Shown: positions 40,303 through 49,768, counted from the stretch's first letter. The stretch is DNA of 64,000 bases from Spirosoma pollinicola (GCF_002831565.1 NZ_CP025096.1:6439014-6503013), one strand, 5' to 3'. Program-made: numbers and translations. Notes: a model not told the origin generated them from the letters alone.

Positions 40303-42423
40303 CTAGTAGAACTTAGCCCGACGATCTTCAACTTTAGCGGCATCTTTAATGGCTTCGTTGATGTAGAAACCAATACGCGATGTGCTGTTTTGCTGAATCT
40401 GCGTTTTGTATAATGTATAGTCAGCAACGGCTGGGGCGGGTGTCAAACCCAGTGTTTCTACGATCAGAACGCCACTCTCGCCCACAAACGGTTTCGAATG
40501 CGTACCCACTTTCAGGCCGAATGCTTTGCCTAAGGCAACTGGATCAACACCGGCGCTGCGAAGGAAACCCGTTGCCAGATTCACATCGTCAACGACTTCA
40601 ACCAGGGCACCGGCACCAAATTTTTGTGCAATGCTTTCCAGCGAGCCGGTAGTATTTCCGAGTTTGGTGATGATTTGCTCGCCTTTCAGTTCATTACGAA
40701 CTTTAGCGGTCAGTTCATTCCGGTAATCATTAACCTCTACTTTGTCTTTTGACGTTTTATTTGTCAGAACGGCAATTACATACTGATCGCCCACTTCGAA
40801 AGGCTCCGATACAGCGTTGATATCCGTTTTGTCGTTGAACGCCCAACGAACGATCTGACGCACTTCAGAACCCGTCAAGGCGTTAATCTGATTAGCCCCT
40901 TCCGGAAGCCGGTCTGCTGTGGCAAGCACAAGCGACTTATCTTCTTTCACTTTCGCGTCGAACGCTTCTTTCGTGTGCACATCCGATGCAAACTGATCTG
41001 CCTTACGCAGGGCTTCATCGCGGGTGATTTGGCTAGGCGTAATTGATTTGCCAATAGCCGCAATCCGATAAAGTACATTCGTTTTAGGCTGGGTAACCTT
41101 AATGATATGGTAACCAAATTCGGTTTCAACAAGGCGAGGAATCAACCCTGCCGATGTTGCACCGAATACAGCGGTCTCGAAAGGTTTTACCATTTGGCCA
41201 TTATTCTTGAAATAGCCTAAATCACCACCAACCGAACGGGATCCATCGTCGCTGTTCGTTTGAGCCAGTGCTTCAAAACTGGCACCACCCTGAATCTGTT
41301 TCAGAATGCCTTCAGCCCGGCGACGGGCATCAGCTTTAGCCGAATCGGCAAGGCCTTTTGTTTGAATCAGGATATGACTGGCACGAGCGGTGAAGCTGGT
41401 ATCTTTTTTGGTACCGCCGTATTTGTAGATAAAGTAAGTGTTTCCTTCACGGAAAGGGCCATAAATACCACCTGCCGCAAACGTTGGGATAGACGCACGG
41501 AGTTGTTCGGGCATTTCGCCCGCTGTCAGGTAAAGTGGTACCCGAACGTCGCTGTTTTGCTGAGCAAACGTCGAATCATTCGTAGCGGCACCCAGGCCAC
41601 GAGCCAGCGATTTGATCTGGTTGTAAAGGGTAGCGCTATCTTCTTTTGAGGGAGCCACCGAGAATGTTACGTACTGGATGGAACGGCTATCGGTACCTGG
41701 GTATTCCTCTTTGTGTTTCGTCAGGTAATCCTGTAACTGTGCATCTGTTACTTTCACCGTCGTATCGTTGATGGTGTAATAAGGTACGAACAGGAGCTTA
41801 ACGTTGGCTTTTGAATTCTGCGCCTGGTATTCTTTCTGTGCTTCGGCTGTTGTAGCAAATACAGACAGGCTCATCAGGCTCTCATACTTACTGCGAAGCC
41901 GATCAGAAGCCAGGTTCTTTTCAAAGCTAGCCCAGGCAGCCTGCTGCTGGGCAGGCAGGTTTTTCAACCCTTTAAGGTAGCTGATAATCGAACTCTTGTC
42001 GAATACGCCGGTTTGCGGATTCGTAAATGCCTGACGAACAGCCGGGCTGATGTTGTTGCCCTGTACCATATCGACAAGTTCTTCAGACGAGACTTTAAGT
42101 CCCAGTTTGTCGAACTCTTTTTGGTAGGCAATTTCAAACAGCATCTGGTTCCAGGCTTGCTCCCGAATCTGGGCTAAGTCCTGATCGACGGGAGCCCGTC
42201 CTGATTGTTGCTCAAACTGCGCACGAAGGTCATCTACCTTGGCATTAAATTCTTGATAATCAATGGATTGTCCTGCAATCTCACCAACTTCCTGTTGATT
42301 TCCCCCAAACAGCAAACTACGGCCGCCGAGTAAATCACCACCCACAATGAACAGAATTAAACTGACGGCAATAACACCAACAGCTACTCCCGAATGTTCT
42401 CTGATCTTATTAATGACAGACAT
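40303..42423 (-). CDS. ppiD: PpiD-type periplasmic folding chaperone/peptidyl-prolyl isomerase
   Basis: 706 residues. One N-terminal membrane helix (VAVGVIAVSLILFIVGGDLL, about 13-32) anchors a periplasmic body. A SurA_N-like helical domain (about 45-180, EVGEIAGQSIDYQEFNAKV) and a parvulin domain (about 345-450, ASHILIQTKGLADSA, GGDLGYFKNNGQMVKPFETA, VETEFGYHIIKVTQ) are followed by a long C-terminal half with a second degenerate PPIase-like region. Parvulin residues suggest it is a chaperone with PPIase ability. It acts at the exit of Sec translocation. Single gene with its own terminator. Confidence 0.9.
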   Translation of the reverse strand: MSVINKIREHSGVAVGVIAVSLILFIVGGDLLGGRSLLFGGNQQEVGEIAGQSIDYQEFNAKVDDLRAQFEQQSGRAPVDQDLAQIREQAWNQMLFEIAYQKEFDKLGLKVSSEELVDMVQGNNISPAVRQAFTNPQTGVFDKSSIISYLKGLKNLPAQQQAAWASFEKNLASDRLRSKYESLMSLSVFATTAEAQKEYQAQNSKANVKLLFVPYYTINDTTVKVTDAQLQDYLTKHKEEYPGTDSRSIQYVTFSVAPSKEDSATLYNQIKSLARGLGAATNDSTFAQQNSDVRVPLYLTAGEMPEQLRASIPTFAAGGIYGPFREGNTYFIYKYGGTKKDTSFTARASHILIQTKGLADSAKADARRRAEGILKQIQGGASFEALAQTNSDDGSRSVGGDLGYFKNNGQMVKPFETAVFGATSAGLIPRLVETEFGYHIIKVTQPKTNVLYRIAAIGKSITPSQITRDEALRKADQFASDVHTKEAFDAKVKEDKSLVLATADRLPEGANQINALTGSEVRQIVRWAFNDKTDINAVSEPFEVGDQYVIAVLTNKTSKDKVEVNDYRNELTAKVRNELKGEQIITKLGNTTGSLESIAQKFGAGALVEVVDDVNLATGFLRSAGVDPVALGKAFGLKVGTHSKPFVGESGVLIVETLGLTPAPAVADYTLYKTQIQQNSTSRIGFYINEAIKDAAKVEDRRAKFY

Positions 42424-42538
42424 TTCGCTTTTTAACAGTCAATTTAGCCCGCAAAATAACAATTTTCCCTGCTGGAATACAAGTAGTAACCGTATATCTA
42501 TCCTCAAAAATGAGGAAAAGGCGTTACTGTGGTCTAAC

Positions 42539-42572
42539 AAAAAAAGTGCCGACTTTTTCAAAAAGTCGGCAC
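42539..42572 (-). terminator. Rho-independent terminator after the coiled-coil lipoprotein gene
   Basis: Read on the minus strand, GTGCCGACTTTTT and AAAAAGTCGGCAC form a 13-bp stem followed by seven T. It serves the gene ending at 42605 and precedes the PpiD start. Confidence 0.92.
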
Positions 42573-42604
42573 CCTGTCAATATTTCCAAAAAGAACTGTA
42601 CGAT

Positions 42605-43156
42605 CTAGTTGTCGTTCCGCTTAAGCTTATCGCCTGCTTTATCGAAGGCATCGCCAATTTCGTGGCCTGCCTGTTTGAACCCTGATTTCACATCTTTCCA
42701 GGCATCGGCAGTTGCGTTTTTAGCGTGATCAATATCTTCGCCTAGTTCTTTCCGCTCTACTTCCAGCTTGGCTTTCTGACGCTCGGTTTCAATTTTAGCT
42801 TTATCGCTTTGCTTGTCAGCTTTCACTTTTAACTCGTCGATTTTAGCATCCAGTTTATCCTTCTGAACATTCATTTTTGCCACAGCTTCGTCCCGTTCCC
42901 GTTTAAAGTCGGCGGCCATTTCATCCGATTTAGCGTCTGCTTTATCACCCGCTTCACGCATATCATCTTTAGCTTCGTCCTTGGCGTCCTTAGCATCAGC
43001 CGACATGGCATCACCTGTCTTTTCAAGGGCATCTTCGGTGCGGGATTCGTTCTTATTATCAGAACCGCAAGCCTGCAATAGTGCTAATGATGACACCAGC
43101 ATCAAGGTGCCAGCTACGTGTTTGATTTGGGTTAAGATCAACGGATACTTTTTCAT
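42605..43156 (-). CDS. Lipoprotein with a long charged coiled-coil or helical repeat
   Basis: 183 residues. Signal ends in ALLQAC (cysteine about 30). Nearly all the rest is a highly charged helix rich in K, D, E and A (DALEKTGDAMSADAKDAKDE, KMNVQKDKLDAKIDELKVKA, ETERQKAKLEVERKELGEDI), compatible with a coiled coil, and ends in VKSGFKQAGHEIGDAFDKAG, a motif-like amphipathic helix. Layout recalls LEA-like or YtxH-like stress proteins but family membership is uncertain. Well terminated as a single gene. Confidence 0.75.
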   Translation of the reverse strand: MKKYPLILTQIKHVAGTLMLVSSLALLQACGSDNKNESRTEDALEKTGDAMSADAKDAKDEAKDDMREAGDKADAKSDEMAADFKRERDEAVAKMNVQKDKLDAKIDELKVKADKQSDKAKIETERQKAKLEVERKELGEDIDHAKNATADAWKDVKSGFKQAGHEIGDAFDKAGDKLKRNDN

Positions 43157-43291
43157 AATCGTCTTGTGTTTTTAAACTACTGTAAATGAATTAAATAACT
43201 GATAGGCCATTTTGGTGTAATGGTAGAACAGATAACTCAGTGAAGAGAGTTATTGGCTGTTAACTCACTACCGCATCTACTTATCCAGTCA

Positions 43292-43924
43292 CTACTTCCA
43301 CTTGATGGCACAACCAATTGGTTTTGTAATGGGCGACTGCACGGGCCGACCTGCCAACAGGCTGCTTACAGCATCGTCGATATACCGACGCTGCACGCTG
43401 CCCCCATCCTGAGGGCTGTCGTCAATGGCACCCACATACTCAAGAACAAACTGCCCCCCAACTTGTTTGAGCACATACACTTCTGGTGTGCGCGTTGCCC
43501 CAAATGCACGCGTGGTTGACTGTGTTTCGTCCATCGCATAAACGAACGAGTAAGCTTTGTCGCGGGCACGAATCTGCATATTCCCAAATGAGTCATCTTC
43601 GTAGGCATTCGGATCATTTGGCATAATGGCCAGCACAGGGTAGCCCTGGGGTGAAAATTTGCGGTCCAAGGCAATTAACCGATCTTCGTATGCTTTCGAA
43701 AAGGGGCAGTGATTACTCATAAAAACAACGATCAGGCCTTTCTGAGCACGATAGTCGGCTAGCGTAACCTGGCGGCTATCCACGTTTTTTAACCGAAAAT
43801 CAGCCACGGCATCTCCCAAACTATACCCTTTTATCGTTTGAGCCTGTATGACAGATGAGGCCACCAGTAAAAGAACTGTTAGAATAAAGCGCACAAGTTT
43901 GTCAGTTTTCACGGAGTTATCCAT
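43292..43924 (-). CDS. Exported thioredoxin-like protein with a CPFS active site
   Basis: 210 residues with a signal (FILTVLLLVASSVIQA, then QT). Layout is that of AhpC/TSA-type redoxins: GYSLGDAVADFRLKNVDSRQ, LIVVFMSNHCPFSKAYEDRL with a single active-site cysteine (CPFS, so no resolving cysteine at the second position), and a closing segment GRPVQSPITKPIGCAIKWK. The C-terminal Cys in GCAIKWK is conserved in this Bacteroidota family and might be the resolving cysteine. Probably a periplasmic thiol protein; substrate unknown. Confidence 0.82.
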   Translation of the reverse strand: MDNSVKTDKLVRFILTVLLLVASSVIQAQTIKGYSLGDAVADFRLKNVDSRQVTLADYRAQKGLIVVFMSNHCPFSKAYEDRLIALDRKFSPQGYPVLAIMPNDPNAYEDDSFGNMQIRARDKAYSFVYAMDETQSTTRAFGATRTPEVYVLKQVGGQFVLEYVGAIDDSPQDGGSVQRRYIDDAVSSLLAGRPVQSPITKPIGCAIKWK

Positions 43925-44110
43925 TTTTGTTAATTAGACAACAAATAGGTAATAAGGATTAGTTTACTGTGAATTTGGGCTTACTTCCCCACGAAACCAT
44001 CTATACGCCAACTAATTTATCCGCTGGCCGGTAATAGATATACACTAGTAGACTAACCGTATATATTTTCTGAAAATAAAATCAGTCAAAACCACACGTA
44101 ACTTCGCACG

Positions 44111-46273
44111 ATGAATCGACTACTACTTGGGATAATTTTTGCTACACTTATCGCAAACACAGCGATTGGTCAGATTATACGGATCAGTAGCGAAAGCAGT
44201 CTGGAATTGGGGAAATCTAGCTGGCGTTTTATGCCTGGTGACAACAAGCGCTGGGCCGATTCGGCTTTTAACGATAGCGCCTGGAAACGCCAGTCGATAG
44301 AAACGTCTATTGACTTAAATGATCCGGTATGGCAGCAGAACCAGGGCTGGTTTCGGCAATCGTTACGCCCACGAACTGGTATTCTCAAAAAAGACCTTCG
44401 GCTCGTTGTCAAACAATTTGGTGCGTCTGAAATTTACCTGGATGGCCGATTGCTGGCCGTACTCAAGCCGCCCCGATTTGATTCAGGTGGTTCTCAGCGA
44501 CTTATCCGGTTCATTCCCATTCAATTTACCGATACAAACCAGCATATACTGGCTGTTCATTATCGGTTTCGACGCGACCCAGTTGTTCAGGCATCGACAG
44601 ACATTTCTCCACTTAGTCTGCACCTTCAACACGCCGATGATGTGGGCAGTTCGTTGATTGATGAAACCGAATGGTCTGGAGTACTAATAGGCTGTTTTAT
44701 GGGTGTGTGTGGAATACTGGCGCTACTTCATTTTCTGTTTTACCGGGCCAACCGCAGTCAACCCATTAACCGGACATTGGCCTGGGGCATGTTATTTTTT
44801 ACCCTGGGTGCCGCTATGTTCGAATTGATTGATTTTGTCGGCACGCTCACCTATGTTTCGTTAACCGATCTTCTTAACGATGTAAGCTTACATATGGGGT
44901 TTATACTGCTTCTTACGGGTGTTTATCAGTACGTACACTTGCGCAGAGGCTGGATTTACTATGGTGTAATCGCTACCGTACTTATTGATCAGCTTTACCG
45001 TATTTCCATAGGTAGTCTTCTGAATGACTTCGGGTGGATTCCAGTGGGATTGGTCATTCTCGACTATATTCGGGTGAGTTGGTTAGGTCGTAAACGGAAA
45101 GACCTTGACGCCCGCCTACCCTGGAATTCGCTCAAAGTAGCGGTCTACTGTTTTGTGCTCATTATTGCCTGTGGCATTATTGTCGGCATTTCGGAATCAA
45201 TCATGAAGGGTAATGTGGAGTATATGCTAGTCATACTCATACTGCTTCTTGCAGGAGTGATTTTCAGTATTCCGGTGGGCCTTTCGCTCTCCCTGGTGAG
45301 TGATTATACACGAACCTACAAAGCCCTGGGCGACAACCTCCGCGAAGTCGAACAACTCTCAGCACAAACACTGGCGCAGGAGCAGGAAAAGCAGTACATA
45401 TTGGCCCGTCAGAATGAAGTGCTGGAAGAACAGGTCAAGAAACGAACCGTCGAACTCCACCAATCGCTTGACGAACTGAAGTCAACACAGGCCCAGTTGG
45501 TTCAACGGGAAAAATTAGCCTCCTTGGGCGAACTTACGGCAGGTATTGCCCACGAAATTCAGAACCCACTTAATTTTGTCAACAACTTCGCTGAAGTATC
45601 GGTCGAGTTGGTCGAAGAGATTAATGACGAACGGGTAAAGCCAGTCGGAGAGCGTGATGAAGAGTTGGAAGCTGAGTTGTTGAGCGACCTGAGTCAGAAT
45701 GTACAAAAAATCAGCGATCATGGAAAACGGGCCGCCAGCATTGTCCGGGGTATGCTCCAGCACAGCCGGAATAGTTCAGGTCAGAAGCAACCCACCGACC
45801 TAAATACACTCGTAGACGAATATTTGCGGCTGGCTTATCAGGGAATGCGAGCCAAAGACAAGTCCTTCAATGCGCACTTGATCAGCAACTTTATGCCCGA
45901 TTTGCCCAGCATCGATATTGTGCCGGAAGAGATAGGTCGGGTATTGGTGAATTTGTTCAATAATGCATTTTATGCTGTTCAGCAAAAAAGTCTGTCAGCC
46001 TCTCCGGGTTTTGCGCCAACGATTTCTGTTGAAACCGGCCGAGAAAACAACCAGCTCATTATTCGGGTGCGGGACAACGGCTCGGGCATTCCTGATGATG
46101 TTCGGAGTAAAGTTTTCCAGCCTTTCTTTACCACCAAACCCAGTGGTGAAGGCACAGGATTGGGACTATCTCTCAGTTATGATATTGTTGTGAAAGGGCA
46201 TGGAGGCCTATTAAGCGTAGAAACAGAAGCGGGTGAGTTTACTGAATTTACGATAAAGCTGCCGGTTAAGTAG
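44111..46273 (+). CDS. Sensor histidine kinase with exported carbohydrate-binding-like domain and seven membrane helices (7TMR-DISM type)
   Basis: 720 residues. A Sec signal (RLLLGIIFATLIANTAIG) precedes an extracytoplasmic beta-sandwich (about 25-180, SSWRFMPGDNKRWADSAFND, FGASEIYLDGRLLAVLK), like a galactose-binding or DISMED domain. Seven hydrophobic helices follow (about 190-410, from VLIGCFMGVCGILALLHFLF to ILLLAGVIFSIPVGLSLSLV), then a coiled coil and a kinase with HisKA (LASLGELTAGIAHEIQNPLN, His phospho-acceptor) and HATPase (NLFNNAFYAVQQKS, DNGSGIPD, GEGTGLGLSLSYDIV). No response regulator is adjacent. The ligand could be a carbohydrate or other small molecule; not known. Confidence 0.9.
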   Translation: MNRLLLGIIFATLIANTAIGQIIRISSESSLELGKSSWRFMPGDNKRWADSAFNDSAWKRQSIETSIDLNDPVWQQNQGWFRQSLRPRTGILKKDLRLVVKQFGASEIYLDGRLLAVLKPPRFDSGGSQRLIRFIPIQFTDTNQHILAVHYRFRRDPVVQASTDISPLSLHLQHADDVGSSLIDETEWSGVLIGCFMGVCGILALLHFLFYRANRSQPINRTLAWGMLFFTLGAAMFELIDFVGTLTYVSLTDLLNDVSLHMGFILLLTGVYQYVHLRRGWIYYGVIATVLIDQLYRISIGSLLNDFGWIPVGLVILDYIRVSWLGRKRKDLDARLPWNSLKVAVYCFVLIIACGIIVGISESIMKGNVEYMLVILILLLAGVIFSIPVGLSLSLVSDYTRTYKALGDNLREVEQLSAQTLAQEQEKQYILARQNEVLEEQVKKRTVELHQSLDELKSTQAQLVQREKLASLGELTAGIAHEIQNPLNFVNNFAEVSVELVEEINDERVKPVGERDEELEAELLSDLSQNVQKISDHGKRAASIVRGMLQHSRNSSGQKQPTDLNTLVDEYLRLAYQGMRAKDKSFNAHLISNFMPDLPSIDIVPEEIGRVLVNLFNNAFYAVQQKSLSASPGFAPTISVETGRENNQLIIRVRDNGSGIPDDVRSKVFQPFFTTKPSGEGTGLGLSLSYDIVVKGHGGLLSVETEAGEFTEFTIKLPVK

Positions 46274-46387
46274 GCGGGTTTTGTTGCTTTCAGCGCAACG
46301 CCGGACTTAATACTGATACCTAATTTTTAGGGACCAAATCAGCCCTTTAATCAATAACCACAAAAAAATAGTACGAATTTCTTGTTT

Positions 46388-46404
46388 ACTAAACAGTGTT
46401 CAGT
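46388..46404. promoter_or_regulatory. TetR-family operator candidate upstream of tetR
   Basis: ACTAAACAGTGTTCAGT is a near-perfect 17-bp palindrome (only its positions 4 and 14 fail to pair), centred 37 bases before the tetR start. The same sequence with two differences lies in front of the tolC gene at 47062-47078. Two occurrences around one TetR regulator and its efflux operon point to its binding site and to autoregulation. Confidence 0.65.
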
Positions 46405-46432
46405 AAGTTTGCATCGTTAATTAATTTTCTCA

Positions 46433-47044
46433 ATGGGTATTACAGAACGGAAAGAGCGGGAGCGCGAAGAAATGCGGCAGCTGATTCAGGACGCAGCCCT
46501 GAAGCTTTTCCTGGCCAATGGCTATGAGAAAGTAAGTATACGCAATATTGCCGATGAAATCGAGTATAGCCCAGCCACGATCTACCTCTATTTCAAAGAC
46601 AAAAACGAGTTGCTCTTTGCCCTGCACCAACGTGGTTTCGTAAAAATGGTGCAGGAATTTCAACCGCTGCTGCTGTTGAGTGACCCGTTCGAAAAGTTGG
46701 TTGAGATGGGTCGTTCGTATATCCGTTTCGCGGTCGAAAATCCGGAGCTTTTCGATCTGATGTTTATCATGAATGCCCCGATGGATAAGCTCGATAAAGA
46801 AGACTGGGTCGAAGGAGACAGGGCGTTTGGCTTACTGACGCAGGTTGTTCAGGAATGTATGGATGCGGGGGTTTTCAAGAAACACGACCTACAGTCAACG
46901 GCTATGATGATTTGGAGCTCGATTCACGGCTATACAGCGCTGTTCCTTCGGAAACGTCTGGGTATGTTCGCTGAATGCGACGTACCAATGATCATGGATG
47001 ACTCATTCAATTTGTTCTGCGAAACGCTACGACGTGGGTTATAG
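46433..47044 (+). CDS. TetR/AcrR-family transcriptional regulator of the efflux operon
   Basis: 203 residues. N-terminal DNA-binding helix-turn-helix (about 10-60: RQLIQDAALKLFLANGYEKV, SIRNIADEIEYSPATIYLYF, KDKNELLFALHQRGF) is followed by a ligand-binding helical domain (about 70-200). It is encoded directly upstream of a TolC-HlyD-RND set on the same strand, so it probably represses this operon until a substrate is bound. A palindrome occurs before its own gene and before tolC. Confidence 0.93.
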   Translation: MGITERKEREREEMRQLIQDAALKLFLANGYEKVSIRNIADEIEYSPATIYLYFKDKNELLFALHQRGFVKMVQEFQPLLLLSDPFEKLVEMGRSYIRFAVENPELFDLMFIMNAPMDKLDKEDWVEGDRAFGLLTQVVQECMDAGVFKKHDLQSTAMMIWSSIHGYTALFLRKRLGMFAECDVPMIMDDSFNLFCETLRRGL

Positions 47045-47061
47045 CTTTTTTTTACCCTATC

Positions 47062-47078
47062 ACTAAACACTGTTCATT
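47062..47078. promoter_or_regulatory. TetR-family operator candidate upstream of the efflux operon
   Basis: ACTAAACACTGTTCATT matches the site at 46388-46404 at 15 of 17 positions and is centred 18 bases before the first start codon of tolC (47088). Binding here would block transcription or translation of tolC-hlyD-rnd. Confidence 0.65.
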
Positions 47079-47087
47079 AACTAATAT

Positions 47088-48473
47088 ATGATTATGAATC
47101 TCATTCTCAAGCACATCCGCTATTTGAGTCTGCTGCTTCCTCTATCGGTTGCGGCACAGCCTGCGCCAACGTCGAGCCCTATATTGGACAGCTATGTTCG
47201 TGATGGCCTGGCAAACAACCTCGCGCTTAAGCAGGAATCACTGGAGATTAGCCGCGTGACAGAATCGCTCAATCAGGCGAAGTCGTTGTTTTACCCGCGT
47301 GTGGCCTTCAACCCAACCTACTCACTGGCGGCTGGCGGTCGGCGGCTGGATTTCCCGGTGGGTGATCTGCTTAATCCGGCCTACAAAGCCCTGAACCAGC
47401 TTACCGGCTCCGATAAATTCCCGACCAACATCGAGAATGTGAACCAGTTGCTGGCACCCAACAATTTTCACGACACTAAAATCAGTGTTAACTACGCTAT
47501 TTTCAACACCGACATTCAATACAACTACCTTATTCAGAAACAAGTACTTAGCTCGCAGGAGGCCCGCCGACGGGTTGTCGAAAATGAGTTGCGGTACAAC
47601 ATCACTACAGCCTATTATCAGTACCTGCAAACGCTCGACGCTGTTCATATTTTCGAAAATTCGCACAGCATACTAAGCAGTCTCGCCCGCCTGAACGAAA
47701 AACTGGTGAGTAACAACATCGCGACAAAAGAAACCGTGACCTCGGCTCGCTATGAGATCAGCAAGGTTGATCAACAACTGGCCGTAGCGCAGAAAAACCG
47801 CGAAACCGCCCGCGCTTATTTCAACTTTTTACTCAATCGCGATCTGGTAGCGCCTGTTGAGGTCGATTCGTTACTCACGAAGATTCTGCCGGAATCGAAG
47901 GAAAACCTACCCGACTTGCAGCAAACGGCCTTACGCGGTCGGCAGGAGTTAGCGCAGGTGACGAGTTCACTGGGAGCGGCACAAACGGCGGTCAAACTGG
48001 CCGAAGCCAATGCCAAAATCCCGAACGTATATCTCGGCGCCAACACGGGTTTTCAGGGTTTTGGGTATACGTTCCAGAACCAGGCGTATCTGGTGGCGCA
48101 GGTTGGTTTGCAGTGGGATTTGTTCAGGGGGTACGAAAAACGCTCGAAGATCCAGCAGGCTAAAATTCAGACCAACGCCCTGCAAACCCGGTATCAGGAA
48201 GTACAGCGGCAAATTCAGTTGCAGGTGCTACAGGCGTATTTTGACCTGGATGCGGCCACAGAGAGCCTGGCTGCTACGCAAAGTGGTATGCTCAACGCCG
48301 ATCAGACTTTCCGGGTTATCGACAGTAAATACCGCAACGGGCAATCGCTGTTGATCGAGTTCTTACGCTACCAGAACGACCGCTTGACAGCGCAGCTCCA
48401 GCACTCGCTGGCTCGCATGGATGTACTTGTAAAACGAGCGGCTCTCGATCGGGCCGTGGCGGTGGGGCAATAA
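47088..48473 (+). CDS. TolC-family outer-membrane efflux protein
   Basis: 461 residues (or 459 from the ATG at 47094). Sec signal (KHIRYLSLLLPLSVAA, then QP). The chain has the two-fold repeated TolC fold with long coiled-coil helices: LALKQESLEISRVTESLNQA, RRVVENELRYNITTAYYQYL in the first half, and QARIQTNALQTRYQ-type and VLQAYFDLDAATESLAATQS segments in the second, plus beta-barrel strands such as YLVAQVGLQWDLFRG. It would form the trimeric outer-membrane duct for the adaptor and pump encoded downstream. First structural gene of the operon. Confidence 0.9.
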   Translation: MIMNLILKHIRYLSLLLPLSVAAQPAPTSSPILDSYVRDGLANNLALKQESLEISRVTESLNQAKSLFYPRVAFNPTYSLAAGGRRLDFPVGDLLNPAYKALNQLTGSDKFPTNIENVNQLLAPNNFHDTKISVNYAIFNTDIQYNYLIQKQVLSSQEARRRVVENELRYNITTAYYQYLQTLDAVHIFENSHSILSSLARLNEKLVSNNIATKETVTSARYEISKVDQQLAVAQKNRETARAYFNFLLNRDLVAPVEVDSLLTKILPESKENLPDLQQTALRGRQELAQVTSSLGAAQTAVKLAEANAKIPNVYLGANTGFQGFGYTFQNQAYLVAQVGLQWDLFRGYEKRSKIQQAKIQTNALQTRYQEVQRQIQLQVLQAYFDLDAATESLAATQSGMLNADQTFRVIDSKYRNGQSLLIEFLRYQNDRLTAQLQHSLARMDVLVKRAALDRAVAVGQ

Positions 48474-48604
48474 TTAATAGATAATGCAAAGTGAATAATG
48501 GATTGCCGTGGTGTCGGGTCCTGGAATGCCAGCCACCACATCCACACCACCCCACTTTCACAAATCACGTGATTCACCCAAATCATTTATAAACAATTGA
48601 CCGC

Positions 48605-49678
48605 ATGAAACCAATCCATATTCTTCTCTCTTTATTACTCTCTGTTCTTCTCTGGGCTTGTGGCAGCAAAGCCGACCGCGCACCAGCCGAACAGAAACCG
48701 GTTGCCGATGAGGTAGTTGTCCCCATCAAACTCACGTCAGTTAGCACTGTTGTTCGGGCCGAACCGGTGGTTGCGTCGGGTCTGGTCTCGTCGGCGCAGG
48801 AAGCCCGGCTATCGTTCAAAGTTGGCGGGATTATTAACCAAATGCTTGTGGAAGAAGGGCAAACCGTTCGTAAGGGCCAGCTTCTGGCGACGCTCGATCT
48901 CACCGAAATTAACGCGCAGGTTAGTCAGGCACAGTTGGCCAATGAGAAAGCCGAACGCGATCTGGGCCGGGTGAAAAGCCTGTATGCCGATACAGCCGCC
49001 ACGCTGGAACAGCTTCAAAACGCAACCACTGGCACAAGCATCGCGAAACAGAACCTGACCATTGCGCAATTCAACCGCAATTACGCCCAGATACGCTCAA
49101 CGGTCGACGGCACCGTAACGCGTAAAGTGACCAACGCGGGTGAGTTTGTCGCATCAGGTGCCTCGGTTTATATGATCTCATCCAATCGTCGGAGCGACTG
49201 GGTTGTGCGAGTAGGCGTTTCGGATAAAGACTGGGCGCGGCTTCGGCTGGGGAATCGGGCAAGCATTATGCTCGATGCCTATCCTAACACGACGTTTATG
49301 GGTACCGTAACCGAGCTGGCGCAGGCAGCCGACCCTATCAATAAACTATATGAAGTGGAGGTACGGATTAACCCCGGCACGGCAAAATTTGCCCCCGGTC
49401 TATTTGCCAAAGTAACGCTTGTTCCGGCCCAGAGCCGCAATTACACGCTCGTGCCCGTTGAGGCAATTGTAGAGGGAAATGGCAAAGATGGCTTTGTCTA
49501 TGTTCTGGCCGATGCGCGACCAAATTCCGGCCCATTGCACGTTCGGAAAGCACCTATTCAGATAGGTTATCTGGATGGCGACAAAGTGCTAGTGACCAAC
49601 GGCATGTCAGGTATTAAAGACGTCGTTACGGCGGGGTCTGCATTTTTAACTGAAGAATCGGCGGTTGTTGTTAAATAA
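48605..49678 (+). CDS. RND efflux periplasmic adaptor (HlyD/AcrA type) lipoprotein
   Basis: 357 residues. Lipoprotein signal with VLLWAC (cysteine about 19). The lipoyl/barrel-sandwich halves are RLSFKVGGIINQMLVEEGQT and RSTVDGTVTRKVTNAGEFVA, separated by an alpha-hairpin (LANEKAERDLGRVKSLYADT); a beta-barrel domain (about 190-260) and a membrane-proximal domain (about 265-350) complete the AcrA layout. The adaptor links the inner-membrane pump and TolC. The gap of 131 bases to tolC holds no clear terminator. Confidence 0.92.
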   Translation: MKPIHILLSLLLSVLLWACGSKADRAPAEQKPVADEVVVPIKLTSVSTVVRAEPVVASGLVSSAQEARLSFKVGGIINQMLVEEGQTVRKGQLLATLDLTEINAQVSQAQLANEKAERDLGRVKSLYADTAATLEQLQNATTGTSIAKQNLTIAQFNRNYAQIRSTVDGTVTRKVTNAGEFVASGASVYMISSNRRSDWVVRVGVSDKDWARLRLGNRASIMLDAYPNTTFMGTVTELAQAADPINKLYEVEVRINPGTAKFAPGLFAKVTLVPAQSRNYTLVPVEAIVEGNGKDGFVYVLADARPNSGPLHVRKAPIQIGYLDGDKVLVTNGMSGIKDVVTAGSAFLTEESAVVVK

Positions 49679-49681
49679 TCA

Positions 49682-49768
49682 TTTAAACACAGAGAACACA
49701 GAGCAAAAAAAGAGACACGGAGTGCTCAGTGCGCTCCGTGAAGCCCTTTGTGGCCTCTGTGTTTTAAA
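49682..49768. repeat. Inverted repeat between adaptor and pump genes (CACAGAG family)
   Basis: TTTAAACACAGAG (from 49682) pairs with CTCTGTGTTTTAAA (to 49768), and inside ACGGAG with CTCCGT. It fills the whole 95-base junction between the adaptor stop at 49678 and the pump start at 49774, so all pump mRNA carries it. It could affect expression of the pump relative to the adaptor. Sequence type (AACACAGAGAACACAGAG) is like palindromes scattered through many bacterial genomes. Confidence 0.8.

Noticed and set aside
43228..43256. Terminator-like GATAACTC/GAGTTATT hairpin near the thioredoxin-like gene
   Set aside because: Only eight weak pairs and no U-run in the relevant direction.
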